Source: Adiantum capillus-veneris | Lineage: Eukaryota; Streptophyta; Polypodiopsida; Polypodiales; Pteridaceae | Reading direction: 5' to 3' | DNA: 62,000 nucleotides | Assembly (NCBI GenBank): GCA_014529385.2 | Contig: CM043953.1 | Span: 81,104,338 to 81,166,337 of the forward strand | Part shown: positions 21,811-32,309 of the stretch, one piece after another | Layout of the letters: each line of letters begins with the position of its first letter | How positions within the stretch are numbered: position 1 is the stretch's first letter | Notes under the pieces: model-generated | Database searches by the model: none | Told to the model about the DNA's origin: nothing | Seen by the model: the letters and a program-made list of their open reading frames with translations, nothing else | Program-made: the position numbers and the translations under genes

Positions 21811-21869
21811 CGATAGACAAGCGATCATCATGCTTGTCCTTGTGGAAAGCGACAATTTCATCTGCTGAA

Positions 21870-22128
21870 CAACAGAATGCAGGAACCGGCACCAAGGGAG
21901 GATTCTGTAGGAGCCAGCACCAATGGAGGAGGGCCTGCCGCCAGGAGCCTACAACAGCAGGGGAGAACAGTGCCTGCTCTCTATTGTTTTGGTGACTCTC
22001 ATGTAGATGATGGGAACAACGATGTTCGGCGCTTTGATGATCTCTTTGCCACAACTGTGAACTCGAAGGATGTGGGCATTCTGATTGTGGGTCAGGTCGA
22101 GGGGGTAAGGGTAGATAGGTACAAGTAA
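21870..22128 (+). pseudogene. GDSL esterase/lipase N-terminal fragment
   Basis: The plus-strand frame encodes VPALYCFGDSHVDDGNND, matching block I of plant GDSL esterases/lipases (PALxVFGDSLVDxGNN), which hydrolyse lipid or cell-wall esters and whose first serine is the nucleophile. The usual leucine after the serine is histidine. Beyond DDGNND the sequence no longer resembles the family, so only about 20-30 residues support the call. It lies inside T1, antisense to the element, between the minisatellite and the protease region. Capture of a first exon is inferred. Confidence 0.55.
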
Positions 22129-22189
22129 GGAGCAGACCGCTATCATGAGCAAGACAGCTATCAAGATCTTGGAATTCATCTTGCAGGAC

Positions 22190-22917
22190 GGGCTCTGAGA
22201 AGGGAGTTTGCTAGTCACAGAGGAGAGCTTTCTTTTGGTCGAAGAAGAAGGAGACACCAAAGGGGTTGATGTTTGAGGGGGAGTGAACTCCTGTAGAGGA
22301 GATTTCTTCCTGCTTCTATGCTTCTTCAAATGCTCAGGTGGCTCATTAAGTTTAGTAACTATGGAAACATTTGAAAAGGGTGTATCTCTAGGCAAAGAGT
22401 GAATAGAGACTCCATAACAAGGTATAGATTTGGTAGCATCCAACCACACCAACAGATCCTCATCTGACCCTTCAGGTGTAGTAGGATGTTCTTGTTCAGG
22501 GTTGGTTTCCATTGACAAAGAAACTTGCTGCACCACAGGATCCATACCTCCTTCTAAGAGAATGGGTTGCATCGGGGAGCCAGAAGTATGTATCCACATT
22601 GCATCGTTTCCCCAATCATGAAGGGCTTTAGTGTGTCGTAGCCATGGTCTTCCTATGAGTAAAGGAAATCCGCCCTCAACCTGGGGAAGACGAACCACCA
22701 CAAAATCCAAGTTAAAAGTAAAGTTTTGTACCTGCAGAGGCACATTGTCCATGATGCCCAGTGGGTATACTGTTCGTTGATCGGCCAATGTAACTGTGAA
22801 GGGAGCAGGGCAAGTAGGCTGTAGACCTAGAGCTAACATAGTGAACTCGGGCATCAGGTTGATGCCAGATCCCCCATCCACTATCACTCCTGAGAAATGC
22901 TGACCCAAAACGGACAC
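22190..22917 (-). pseudogene. T1 retropepsin region and downstream coding
   Basis: The minus-strand frame encodes [14 protein letters not shown] (DGGS active-site block as in Tat/Athila-type retropepsins), then [19 protein letters not shown], the ILGRPWL-like flap and core. It then passes through a Ser/Pro-rich tail to about 22,190. The frame stays open to 21,949, but the last part runs antisense through the GDSL fragment and is not element protein. Gag is missing: only five bases separate the LTR from the frame entering protease. Confidence 0.8.
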
Positions 22918-22928
22918 TGCCAGGCACC

Positions 22929-23402
22929 TGTAGCGAGGATAATGTGTCGTGCTCTCTACAGTGGGTTGTCCTCAGTGCAATGTGCGTGACAGTCTCACTC
23001 AAACAAACTGAACAGAAAAGGAAACCATAGACATCAATAGAGCTCACAAAGACACAACAGCAGACCAGAACATATGACTCGACTATCTCAAGGACTGATA
23101 CAGACTCTGGCATGGAAACACACTCAGCTCTAGCCCAGGACTCACAGGTACAATGGGGGTGTCGAGGCTCAGATGTGCAGGAATGGTGAAGATGTGCTCT
23201 GTGTAAAAACCCACTCACTCTAGACCACTACGTACAAGATGATACCAATGGCCCAAAAGGACTACTCATATGTACAACCATAAAGAGCCACTTATGGCTC
23301 ATAAATGACAACACCTAAGTCTATCTCCAACACTAAGTGGTGGTGGTGACTTGGCCACGATGTCCACTAGACCACCGTATCCCTGCCACGTGTCACTGCC
23401 CT
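22929..23402 (-). repeat. T1 5' LTR, truncated
   Basis: A reverse-complement T LTR beginning TGTAGCGAGG, collinear with 19,621-20,168. It breaks off at about 23,402 (after CACTGCCC) where CV2 gag sequence begins. Confidence 0.8.
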
Positions 23403-24370
23403 TCCGATTCGAGCGAAGAAGACAGAAAAGGCAAAAAGCGAAGCAAAAAGCAAAAGGGCAAGAAAAAGGCAAAGAAGTCTAAATCTCACCCAGTTTCGGA
23501 GAGTTTTACAGAGGACTCGTCTTCAGATAGTTCAGATTCCGACGACCGCAGATTCTATCCAAAGAAGAATAATTTTTACAAAGCCAACAAGTATGACTTT
23601 CTGGAAGATAAAAGCAAGAAAGGCCAAGAATTCAAAGAAGGTGGACAGTCAGTTAAATTTAACACGTTTGGTTTTCGAGATGCTTCGAAGGCTTTGGCCT
23701 TCATATAGCAGTTTGACATAGCTTTCTTTGGAGGGCGTTACTCAGAGCACTCCAAGATTCAGAGGGCTACTTCCTACTTCAGGGGAAATGCTTAAACTTG
23801 GTGGTCCATGCTTCTTTTGAACAGGAAAGCGCCAGTTAAATGGCTGAAATTTAAAAGGCTTTTTATTTCTTCTTGGCTGACTCGAGAGTACGAACATACG
23901 AATTGCTTGGAACCATCTTCGGATGACTAAGAAAGATACTTTGGATGCATATTGCGAGAGATGCTGGAGCTATTTTCTACTAGCCTCTTCATTTAAGAAG
24001 ATCTCATTCAAAGAACAGATTGAGCGGTTTACCTTGGGTCTTCCTACAGAGATCCGAGATCACTGCTTAGAGCAAAAGTCAGATTCCATTCAGGAACTGA
24101 TGAGTCATGGGAAACGGGGTTTTGCCATTCACTTTGGCAGTTTGACCTACCCCACATATGAAATCATGACACAAAGGAATGAACAGACTTCGAACAATGA
24201 AAGTAGAAAGAAGAAGAGTAACCCAAAAAAGAAAGAAAAGGATGCACGACCCAAGCTTACTCTTTCATAGAGAGCTCTTTACATTAAAGAGGGGAAGTTC
24301 TTCTAATGCGGGGAAACTGGGCATATCTCCGCGAAGTGCCCTAAAAAGGCACCGACAGAACAGAACGACA
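23403..24370 (+). pseudogene. CV2 gag with zinc knuckle
   Basis: A lysine/serine-rich N-terminal segment (KKRSKKQKGKKKAKK, then acidic serine runs) leads into FNTFGFRDASKALAFI, a stop, and the gag core (QRATSYFRGNA, then ERCWSYFLLASSFKKISFKEQIERF and TLGLPTEIRDH). A knuckle follows at about 24,300: CGETGHISAKC, preceded by a stop in the element frame. At least three stops or shifts interrupt it (near 23,707, 23,795 and 23,925). Confidence 0.8.
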
Positions 24371-24381
24371 AGGATGAAGAC

Positions 24382-25104
24382 ATGCCTGAAGATTCGAGAG
24401 CAGGTGAGGAACGTGGACGAAAAGGCAAGATGAAAGCAGGACTGGTTCCAGATTGCATGGGTACTGACCCAAGCACGATTGATGAGAGTACAGAACTTTG
24501 CCAAGATTGGGGCAAAGTGAAAGACCAAGAAGCCCTGATTTTCTTTGATGGAGGAGCCAAGGCCAACTTCATTTCACCTGAATTGGCGGCGTGGCTCAAG
24601 ATCACACCCGATTGGATGGGACAATTAGCAAAGGCAGTTCTAGAGGCACCCGGCAGGGACGTAGCCATTACACCTGTCATTGGCAAACTTCGGTTTCATT
24701 GTCAGGGGTATTTGGGGCATGAGGACATCTACATAATTCCTTTGGAAGGTTGTGATGTCCTCTTGGGAACTCCCTGGTACCACAAGAACAACGCCGTGGT
24801 CGACTATCGGGTGAGGAAAGCAACTTTGACCACAGAGAAGGGCAGAACCATTGTACTTGATGTAAAACTTAATGGCAAGTCTGTCTCTATTGTATCGGCT
24901 TCGGCCATTTCAAAATTAATGAAATCCAGTCTGTTTGTTTACTCGATCTTCTTGAGAGAGATGAATGATGAGAATAGGACAAATATGTTTGAACTTGATA
25001 AAGATAGCCAATATTTTCTCCACACTCATGCCGATTGCTTTTCAGAGGGCTTGCCAGGCGAGTTACCACCCGCTCGTCCCAAGGATCATACCATTGATCT
25101 GTAA
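24382..25104 (+). pseudogene. CV2 retropepsin
   Basis: A 240-residue open stretch carries ALIFFDGGAKANFISPELA, the DxGA-type active site followed by the NFIS block, then GCDVLLGTPWYHKNNAVVDY, the conserved LG-x-PW core. DGG replaces the more common D(S/T)G. The C-terminal part (FLHTHADCFSEGLPGELPPARPKDHTIDL) is the RT connector found in Ty3/gypsy polyproteins. The stop at the end interrupts the polyprotein. Confidence 0.88.
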
Positions 25105-25850
25105 CCTGGAAGCACACCACCGAACTGGCCACCTTACCGTGTGAGCCAAGCCTAGAACGAAAAAATTATGAACCAAGTGAAAGTACTCTTGGAAAAGGGT
25201 CTTGTCTTGCCTAGTACTTCACCGTATTGCTCTCCAGTGTTTGTTGGTTTTGAAGAAAGACGGATCTTGGAGAATGTGCATCGATTATAGAGCTCTCAAC
25301 AAAATCACCATCAAGAACAGATTTCCAATTCCTAGGATCGATGATATACTTGATGGACTACAGGGATCCTCGTGCTTTAGCTGGATCGATTTGAAGAGCG
25401 GATATCATCAGATGCGAATCGCACCAGGAGATGTCTACAAGACAGCCTTTCGGTCTACTTTTGGGTTATTGAGTTTTTTGTGATGCCTTTTTGCTTAACC
25501 AATGCTCCTGCGACATTTAATCGGATGATGGACAGGATAATTCGAGAGTACAAACTATTTGTGGCACTTTCTTTGACAATATCATTGTTTTCTCCAAGGG
25601 TGAGGCAGAACATAGAGAACATATGCTTCAGGTCTTTCAGACATTACGAGATCACAAGTTGGTGATTAATGCAAAGATTAGTGAATTTCTTCTACCAGAG
25701 ATACACTTTGTGGGACACATTGTGTCAGCAGGAGTGCAGATGGACCCGGCCAAGATAGAGGCTATCCATGATTGGCCCGATTGAAGAATGTCCATGAAGT
25801 TAGAAGCTTCTTGGGCTTGTGTTCGTACTATAGGCAGTTCATTAGAAAGT
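25105..25850 (+). pseudogene. CV2 reverse transcriptase, mutated active site
   Basis: Frames in turn encode [64 protein letters not shown], then CLTNAPATFNRMMD, and finally FFDNIIVFSKG (about 25,569-25,605) and HFVGHIVSAGVQMDP. The catalytic pair reads FFDN where related elements have FFDD or YLDD, so one metal-binding aspartate is lost. Frameshifts lie near 25,250, 25,480, 25,560 and 25,780. Confidence 0.9.
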
Positions 25851-25851
25851 T

Positions 25852-27170
25852 TTGACACAGAAAGGAGTCCCTTTCTCATGGGGATCCACAGAGGTGACTG
25901 CCTTTCAGACATTGAAAGAGAAACTAACTACAAGACCAGTTTTGACTTTGCCGGACTTGCAGAAGTCATTTGAAGTATATTGTGATGCTTGTGGTCGTAG
26001 TCTGGGTGCGGTCTTAATGCAAGAAGGCCATGTGATTGCTTACGAGAGCCGATTGTTCTCAAGGCCGGAATTGACAGCACATATTTATGAGAAAGAGCTT
26101 TTGGCGGTTATCCATGCTCTTACTCAGTGGCGGCACTACCTACTCGGAGCAGATTATACTGTCTTTACAAACCATCAGAGTTTACACTACTACTTGTCAC
26201 AGAAGCAGCTATCGAAAAAGCAGATGCGGTGGGCAAACATCTTGTCACAGTTTCACTTCCAAATTGTCCATGTTCAGGGACAAAAGAATTTAGTGGCAAA
26301 TACTTTGTCTCGGAAGCCATTGGTTCTAGCTATTTCCGCAATACATCATAGGAGCTTCGAGGATATGGTTGATCAGTATGCCATAGATACAGATTTTGCA
26401 GATATTTTTATACAGATACGGGATGGGGAGATAGTAGCAGGATATTCCATTCGGGATGGCTACTTGATGAGGAAAGCCATGTTGTGCGTTACACAGCCGC
26501 TGAGGGAAAAGGTTATGACTGAATGCCACTGTCCATCTCTTACAGGTCATCGCGGAATTGCTACCACCTTGGAAGGGGTAGAGAGATACTTCTTTTGGCG
26601 GACACTCAAGAAGGATGTGGATGAGTTTGTGCGCAGTTGCTTGGTATTTCAGAAGGTCAAGTTTGACAGGCATAAAGCACAAGGATTGTTACAGTCTTTG
26701 CCCATACCCACTCGCCCTTGGGAAAGTATTGCAATGGATTCCATTTTTAATCTCTCGAGAACATAGAGTGGTCATGATGGTATTTGGATTGTTATTGACA
26801 AGTTTAGTAAGCAAGCTCATTTCATTCCAGTGAAGAAAATAGTCAAGCCGGATCACTTAGCGAGACTGTTTGTGGCCCAAATCTTTAGATTACATGGCAT
26901 GCCCGTCTCCGACAGGGACTCCAAATTCACGAGTTTGTTTTGGAAGGCAATTTGGGAGAACATTGGCATGCGGTTGCATTTCTCGTCATCTTTCCACCCG
27001 TAGACTGACGGGCAATCTGAGATTGCCAATTCAATGGTTCTAGATTTATTGAAGTCTTACATCTCAGATCAAAAGACTCAATGGGAAAAGTATTCCTTTG
27101 GTGGAATTTTCCTACAATAACACGATACACTCTTTGACGGGGAAGGCGCATTTGAGATTATTGAAGGTGC
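25852..27170 (+). pseudogene. CV2 RNase H and integrase
   Basis: A 304-residue stretch starts with PFSWGSTEVTAFQTLKEKL, then RNase H (FEVYCDACGRSLGAVLMQ, YEKELLAVIHAL, FTNHQSLHYYL where most relatives have TDH) and the linker LVANTLSRKP. The integrase zinc domain follows (ECHCPSLTGHRGI, then a CLVFQKV segment in which the second cysteine of the finger is Phe). The integrase core continues past a stop at 26,764 (IVIDKFSKQAHFIPVKK, then PVSDRDSKFTSLFW) with shifts near 27,100. Confidence 0.88.
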
Positions 27171-27960
27171 TACAAAGGTTCCACCCTTCCTAAGCACAAA
27201 AGATAAGATGTTTGAAGCCGATGAGTACACAGGCGACTTGGACACGGCTTTTGCCAAGGTCCGCGAGGCTTTGCAGAAATCGCAAGAAAGATAGAAAAAG
27301 GCAGCAGATCGCCATCATCGCGATTTGAAATTGAAAGAGAACGATTGGGTGCTCTTACGTTTTGAGAAGGCACGCCTGAGAAAGAAAAAGGGAAAGGAGA
27401 GGCTTTTTTCCAAAGCTTAGTATGCGATACTACGGCCCTTTCCAGATCTCCGAAAAGATAAATGATGTCTCCTTCCGATTGAAGCTGCCTGAAACTTGGA
27501 GGATTCACAATGCTTTTCATGTGAGTCTCCTGAGGCCTTTTAAAGGCGATGTGCCCGAAGATGGGGGCTTGATCAACAACTCGAAGTGGAAGAAAATGAG
27601 GAGATCCTTGTTCCAGAACAGATATTGGCACATAAAGACAGAAAGATTAAGGGTAAAGTGATAAGGCGGTTCTTGGTTAAATTCAAGAACTATCCTGCAT
27701 TGGATGCGAAGTGGATGGAGGAGGAGGACGTAGCAGATACTCCTCAGATTGTGAAGCTTTACCTCGAAGCTTTTGGTTTAGCACAGTCTATTCCAATTGG
27801 AACCCCGAACTCAGCTTGGTCGGAAATATGGTGCAGTGGGTATGCACAAGAGGGGAGTTTCTCCGCTCCTTTGTCAACAGATTCCACAAATTTTGATACT
27901 AGAGTCATTGATGTCTCTTTGAGCTCAGGGATACTGAGAGTTGACATTATTCTGTTGTGA
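27171..27960 (+). pseudogene. CV2 integrase C-terminus and chromodomain
   Basis: The segment [20 protein letters not shown] leads to a frame with [20 protein letters not shown] and [15 protein letters not shown] (GPY/F module). A further frame from about 27,586 encodes [18 protein letters not shown] and RFLVKFKNYPALDAKWMEEE, a chromodomain, which in chromoviruses steers integration to modified histones. The aromatic cage is only partly recognisable. The frame runs on to 27,960. Confidence 0.85.
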
Positions 27961-28556
27961 TGACTTTATGAAATGGAATTCCCAATAATATGATACTGAT
28001 TTTTTCTTGACTTGTTTAAGTGCAAGAACTGATAGACTAAATGACCGCAGCATTTTGGTTTGAATGATCTCGATAGACATGGTTGCAATAGGGATTAGTC
28101 AATCGGGCATCTATGAGGTCCTGAGTGGATCTAGATGCGGTTGCTAATTGCATTGCTGATAAATCATGGTCTAAGATCCGAATGAATGTTGAATGTGATT
28201 TGTCATGTGATGTCATGTGATGTCCTGTGACGTCGTGTGATGTGACTGTCGAGTGGTACATGTGCTAGATGTGTGTTCCTAGTGTGTCGGTCCTAGCAGT
28301 CAGTGTCTGCTAAGACAATTTATGGCTTCTGTCTGTTTTGCAAACTAGTGACGTGGCTGCCCTGTACACACACACCCTCCCCGCATGGACAACCACCGGA
28401 AAATCCGTTGGATGATGACGTGGCTACATCGTACGGACAGACCTGCGAAATGCAGAAATGCTGACCCATGGCAGGCTGTACGGACGTCTGCGTATTACAG
28501 CGCTGTTTTTGGGCAGATTTGCATGGATAGCTTTTGCTTTATTTTGGCTACGCAAT

Positions 28557-28559
<3 letters not shown>
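27961..28559. other. CV2 3' flank without recognisable gene
   Basis: There is no coding region. A short run of GTGATGTCATGTGATGTC-like repeats lies at 28,197-28,245. This may be the CV2 3' UTR or a decayed LTR; no polypurine tract is convincing. Confidence 0.4.

Positions 28560-28636
<77 letters not shown>
28560..28636. repeat. (GA)n microsatellite
   Basis: About 38 GA units. Unlike the (TC)n tracts elsewhere, no TC-LINE 3' signature is found beside it on either strand. Confidence 0.95.
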
Positions 28637-28638
<2 letters not shown>

Positions 28639-28930
28639 TAAAAGCTCTGCTTTATTCTTACTTAAAAGAGAGCTTGTGAGAGACAGAAAGCTTTTGCTTT
28701 ATTTGGCAAGGCTTTTGATTTTTAGCTTTTGGGGCTCTGCTTTTGGCATCCCTTGTAAACCTTTAAATAAGAGGACAGGCCTCCCACTTCTCAGAGCATG
28801 TGGACGCAGAGTCTGAGAGTGAGAGCCTCCCACTAACTTGTACTTTTGCAATAGATTAATACAAAAAGAAATACCGAAAGGGGCGCCAGTCTTTGGGGCC
28901 AACATCTCTAGGCTCGGAACTTCGCCGGGC
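28637..28930 (+). promoter_or_regulatory. LTR-like promoter region
   Basis: It contains a TATA-like CCTTTAAATAAG at about 28,760, CT-rich sequence after it, and GATTAATACAAAAAG near 28,853 that could be a polyadenylation region, in the spacing of an LTR U3-R. The sequence then changes to T-family gag by about 29,020. Ends could not be defined. Confidence 0.35.
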
Positions 28931-29019
28931 CAATGTCGAATCAATTGTGAACTATGAATTGTTTGAAGTGATTTCTTGTGGTGTCGCGGTAGATTCTCGA
29001 CTTGGAGTGTCCAAGTCTG

Positions 29020-29886
29020 TTACATGGTCCTACTCTTCAACAAAGGTTAGCATCTGCATCCAACATGGTTTCCCCCTATGGCCATCCAAACCATATGCCA
29101 CCTTTGTTGACAGTCCCTCCTATGCAAGGTATGCAAAGCACTTTTCCCTCGTAGCTTTTATCATGCGAATGCTCCCTCTGCCCCTCAAAGCTTCTACGCC
29201 CCTCCACCTCCATGCACCAAGAGCAAGGACCACCTTGCCAATCGACTCGCCGATCGAATTGGCCCATTTTGTGCTACAGATGCGGGGACTATGGACATTA
29301 CCAAAGCAAATGCCCCCTACTAGAAGGGTCCCCGCCCTGCCGTCATTGCCCTGAAGCGAAGGATCACTATTGTAAGGATTGTCCCAAACTTCGTGCATCC
29401 ACGGCTTCGAGCCCAAGTCAAAGCCAAAATGAGTTTACCTTTCCCAAGATCAATCTGATAGCAGTTAGCACTGTCCCTGAGCCGCCTCCTTCCACCCATG
29501 TGGTTACCCCTACGACAAAGCAGCAGTTGGTAGAGGAGCCAGAAGGCGTCTTCACTCTGGCCAAGCGAGCCGCTCTCGGTCTTAGCATCCCAGCAAGTTC
29601 AATTCCCCCACACATTCTCACACCGGTGGATACCCTGCCTTCAGCTGTTGAGAAGCCATCCCCCAGTGCCAAGCAAGAATTCAAATCTTTGCTCTCCATT
29701 ATTGATGAAGCCTTCTTGGAAGCAGTTGCCGATCTACAAAAGATCAAGGTACCAGAGAAACCACTGGTAGGAAAGGAAAAGCTTACAGCAGAGAAAATCT
29801 TGAAGAACACCTGCCAACAAGTGTCCCTATATGACATGCTTCGGCTAGATGCGAGTTTTAGAAGTGACACCCTCGTTGTTATTTAG
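29020..29886 (+). pseudogene. T5 gag with cysteine-histidine knuckles
   Basis: The frame from about 29,212 encodes CYRCGDYGHYQSKC (CX2CX4HX4C knuckle) followed by a second Cys/His cluster, CRHCPEAKDHYCKDC. A linker follows with [19 protein letters not shown] and [20 protein letters not shown], also found in T3. The upstream part ([13 protein letters not shown]-like in T3) is in another frame. The frame stops at 29,884. Confidence 0.8.
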
Positions 29887-30054
29887 TCACTTTACCCCGG
29901 AACAAGTTCCAATGGCGGGCACCTCCTAGTGCAACCATCAGAGTCCTATATGATATCTTATCCCGCGGCTCCTCTCACTGATTATAGAAGCCCTCGTCTC
30001 ACCTTGTCCATCTTGTGGCGGCAATTCTCAAGAGTGATAGTGGATGGTGTATGA

Positions 30055-31260
30055 GTGATAGTGGATGGTGTATCTGGCATCAACTTGATGCCCGGGCCCC
30101 GAGTTCACTATGTTGGCTCTAGGTCTACAGCCTACTCACCTTTCTCCCTTCACAGTTACATTGGCCAACCAGAGGACAGTCTACCCAGTGGGCATAGTGG
30201 ACAAAGTGCCTCTGTAGGTACAAGACTTTACCTTTAACTTGGATTTTGTTGTCTTTGTCTTTCCCAGGTTGAGGGCGAATTTCCCTTGCTCATCGGTAGA
30301 CCATGGCTGCGACACTAAAGCACTTCATGATTGGGGAAACGACGCCATGTGGATACATACTCCTGGCTCCCCAATGCAACCCATTCGCCTAGAAGGAGGC
30401 ATGGATCCGGTTGTACAACATAGTTCTTTGTCCCTAGAAACGAGCCTCCAATTGGAACAGCCTACTCCACCTGACGGTCAGACGAAGACCTACTGGAGTG
30501 GTTGGACGCTACCAAATCTATGCCTTGTTATGGAGTTTCTATTCAATCTTTTCCTGAGGGTGCCTTGTTATGGAGTCTCTAATCAATCTTTGCCTGAGAG
30601 TACACCCTCTTCCAATGTTTCCACAGTAACTAAACCCAATGAGCCACCTGAGTCAGCTCAAACGGTGGAGGTCACAAATCCTACTCACCATGCGCCCTTG
30701 GTGGAAGCCTTTGGATTGAGTGAGCCTACGAAGAATCATAGTAGCGAAAACACATCTCCTCTACAGGAGTTCACTCCCCCCTCATCATCAGCCGCATTGG
30801 TGTCTGCTTCTGCGACCAAGAATAAGCTCTCCTTTGTCTCTAGCGAACTTCCCTTCACCAAGCATCCTCAAGGGGGGATACAACAAGAAAATATTGATTT
30901 CAAGCTTGATGAGTTCCCGGCTCATGATGTCTCTCTGCTCCTTGACGCAGCAACCTCTTCATCTACAGGGAATTCTTCAGCAGTGTCCTCTGCGAACCCC
31001 GGAGTTTTTGATGCCCACTTGGCACTGCTAGAACATTTGCAGAGTACACAATCACATTTGCTGTTGTCTGTGTCACAGCAAATAGGATTAGACACATTTG
31101 CAGATGGTTTTGAAAGCGCTAGTTGTCAAACTTCTGAGAAGACCAGTGTGTGTACGGCTATCTTTTCCTCGGTCTATCTTCTGCTCAATCTGGCATTGGA
31201 GTACAACATGAAGTGTTTCTTTCACAAGCTGGACAAAATCAACTTCTCACCATATGCTCT
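30055..31260 (+). pseudogene. T5 retropepsin region, frameshifted
   Basis: The stretch 30,055-30,090 encodes IVDGVSGINLMPG, in which DGGS has become DGVS, preceded by a 20-bp duplication (GTGATAGTGGATGGTGTA repeated). A longer frame (30,239-31,411) carries the remaining core in frameshifted form ([15 protein letters not shown]) and then the Ser/Pro-rich tail. Two 30-bp copies of a TTGTTATGGAGT segment near 30,525-30,580 are a further duplication. Not functional. Confidence 0.75.
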
Positions 31261-31289
31261 ATGCTCTCTGTGCACCCTTTGCAGTACAT

Positions 31290-31966
31290 CCTCCCATCCC
31301 CTCTTCCCTTCCCCTCTCCAACTCCTCTATTCCTCGTCCCTCACTACCTCCCCTCGGCTCTACTCCATCCCCCTCGCCCCTACCCACCCCCTCCCCCTTT
31401 CCCCTATCTAGCCCCCCCCCCTCGCCCCTACCCCCTCTCCTCTTGCCCCTACCCACCCCCTCCCCTCTCGCCCCTATCTAGCCCAACCCTCTCGCCCCTA
31501 CCCACCCCCTCCCCCTCGTCCCTATCTAGCCCCCCTCGCCCCTACCCCCTTTCCTCTCGCCCCTACCCACCCCTCCCCTCTCACCCCTATCTTACCATGG
31601 ACCCCCTTCTCCTCGCCCCTATCTAGCCCAACCCCCTCGCCCCTACCCACCCCCTTCCCTCTCGCCCCTACCTTACCCAACCCCCTCGCCCCTCACCACC
31701 TCATCCCCTCTCCCTCGCCCCTACTCTCTATCCCTTGCCCCTACCCACCCATTCCCCTCTCGCCCCTATCTAGCTCAACCCCCTCGCCCCCACCCACCGC
31801 CTCCCCCCTTGCCCCTCACCACCCCATCCCCTCTCCCTCGCCCCTACCCCCTCCTACCCACCCCCTCCCCTCTCGCCTCTATCTAACCCTCCCCTCCACC
31901 CTACCCACCCCCCTCGTCCATCACCACCCCTACCCTACCACCTCAGCCCTTACACCCCCTCTCATC
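31290..31966. repeat. C-rich minisatellite of T5
   Basis: About 680 bp of imperfect CTCGCCCCTACCCACCCC-type units. It is the complement of the arrays in T1, T3 and T4, in the same place relative to the protease tail. It encodes only Pro/Ser/Leu strings. Confidence 0.92.
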
Positions 31967-32309
31967 CTTGCCCACTCAAACATGAAAATCTCCCGGTTTT
32001 TCAGTAAAAATAAAATAAAATTTTCATCCTTTGCAGCAAGTTGGAGGGTGGCCTCGCAAAAATAAAAAGAAGGGGCTAAATTTGGCGCCTTCTTCACTAC
32101 CTGCTTTTGATCAAACTATTCACTGTGGGAAGTTGCTTACTCTTCCATTATATTAGGCAAATACCTACATTTCGTCATTTCTTCTCCACAGAGCTCCAGT
32201 CGATTGCATTCTTTCCCCTCGTTCCGGTATTTCTCTGCTAGTTTCAGTGGTCTCTGCTAGTTTCAATTCCTTCTTAATGCTTGGGTCTTCTTCAATTTTT
32301 GCTTTCTGG
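31967..32309. other. Spacer between T5 and LINE copy D
   Basis: I see no gene. The stretch is T-rich with a doublet of TCTCTGCTAGTTTCA (about 32,234 and 32,252). It may be the target sequence into which copy D inserted. Confidence 0.4.

Larger units (their letters stand above)
19621..23402 (-). mobile_element. T1: non-autonomous Tat-like LTR element with captured host-gene fragments
   Basis: Two minus-oriented LTRs (19,621-20,168 and 22,929-23,402) differ by only a few percent by eye, far less than the other T LTRs, so they probably belong to one insertion. Reading on the minus strand: 5' LTR, five bases GGTGC, then directly protease-region coding sequence (gag is deleted), a GDSL-like fragment, a minisatellite, half of a BAHD gene and a coiled-coil fragment (these last three host-like pieces lie on the opposite strand), then the 3' LTR. 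In T4 the minisatellite abuts the LTR, so the BAHD and coiled-coil pieces are extra. No RT or integrase is present. The right LTR is truncated at 23,402 by CV2. Confidence 0.7.
23403..27960 (+). mobile_element. CV2: degenerate chromodomain Ty3/gypsy element
   Basis: Plus-strand order gag, zinc knuckle, protease, RT, RNase H, integrase, chromodomain, as in plant chromoviruses. It is related to CV1. The 5' LTR is missing (junction with the T1 LTR) and the 3' LTR is not identified. Stops and frameshifts affect every module, and the RT active site is altered, so it is inactive. Confidence 0.9.
28931..31966 (+). mobile_element. T5: T-family element, gag-protease plus minisatellite
   Basis: A plus-strand copy collinear with T3: gag-linker segment from about 29,020, double knuckle, protease, Ser/Pro-rich tail, C-rich minisatellite to 31,966. 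No LTR is seen at either end and no RT or integrase. The same modules in the same order in T3 show that lack of polymerase genes is a family trait, not one deletion. Confidence 0.8.

Noticed and set aside
22060-22170. Signal-peptide-like minus-strand start MNSKILIAVLLMIAVCSLL in T1
   Set aside because: It looks like a secretion signal, but no domain follows and the frame runs antisense through the GDSL block. It might belong to a captured gene, yet I cannot support it.
28560-28636. (GA)n as the tail of a minus-strand TC-LINE
   Set aside because: No reverse-complement tail signature adjoins it.
28385-28816. Open frame with a long Arg-Glu repeat
   Set aside because: It is the (GA)n microsatellite read as codons, with no conserved sequence around it.
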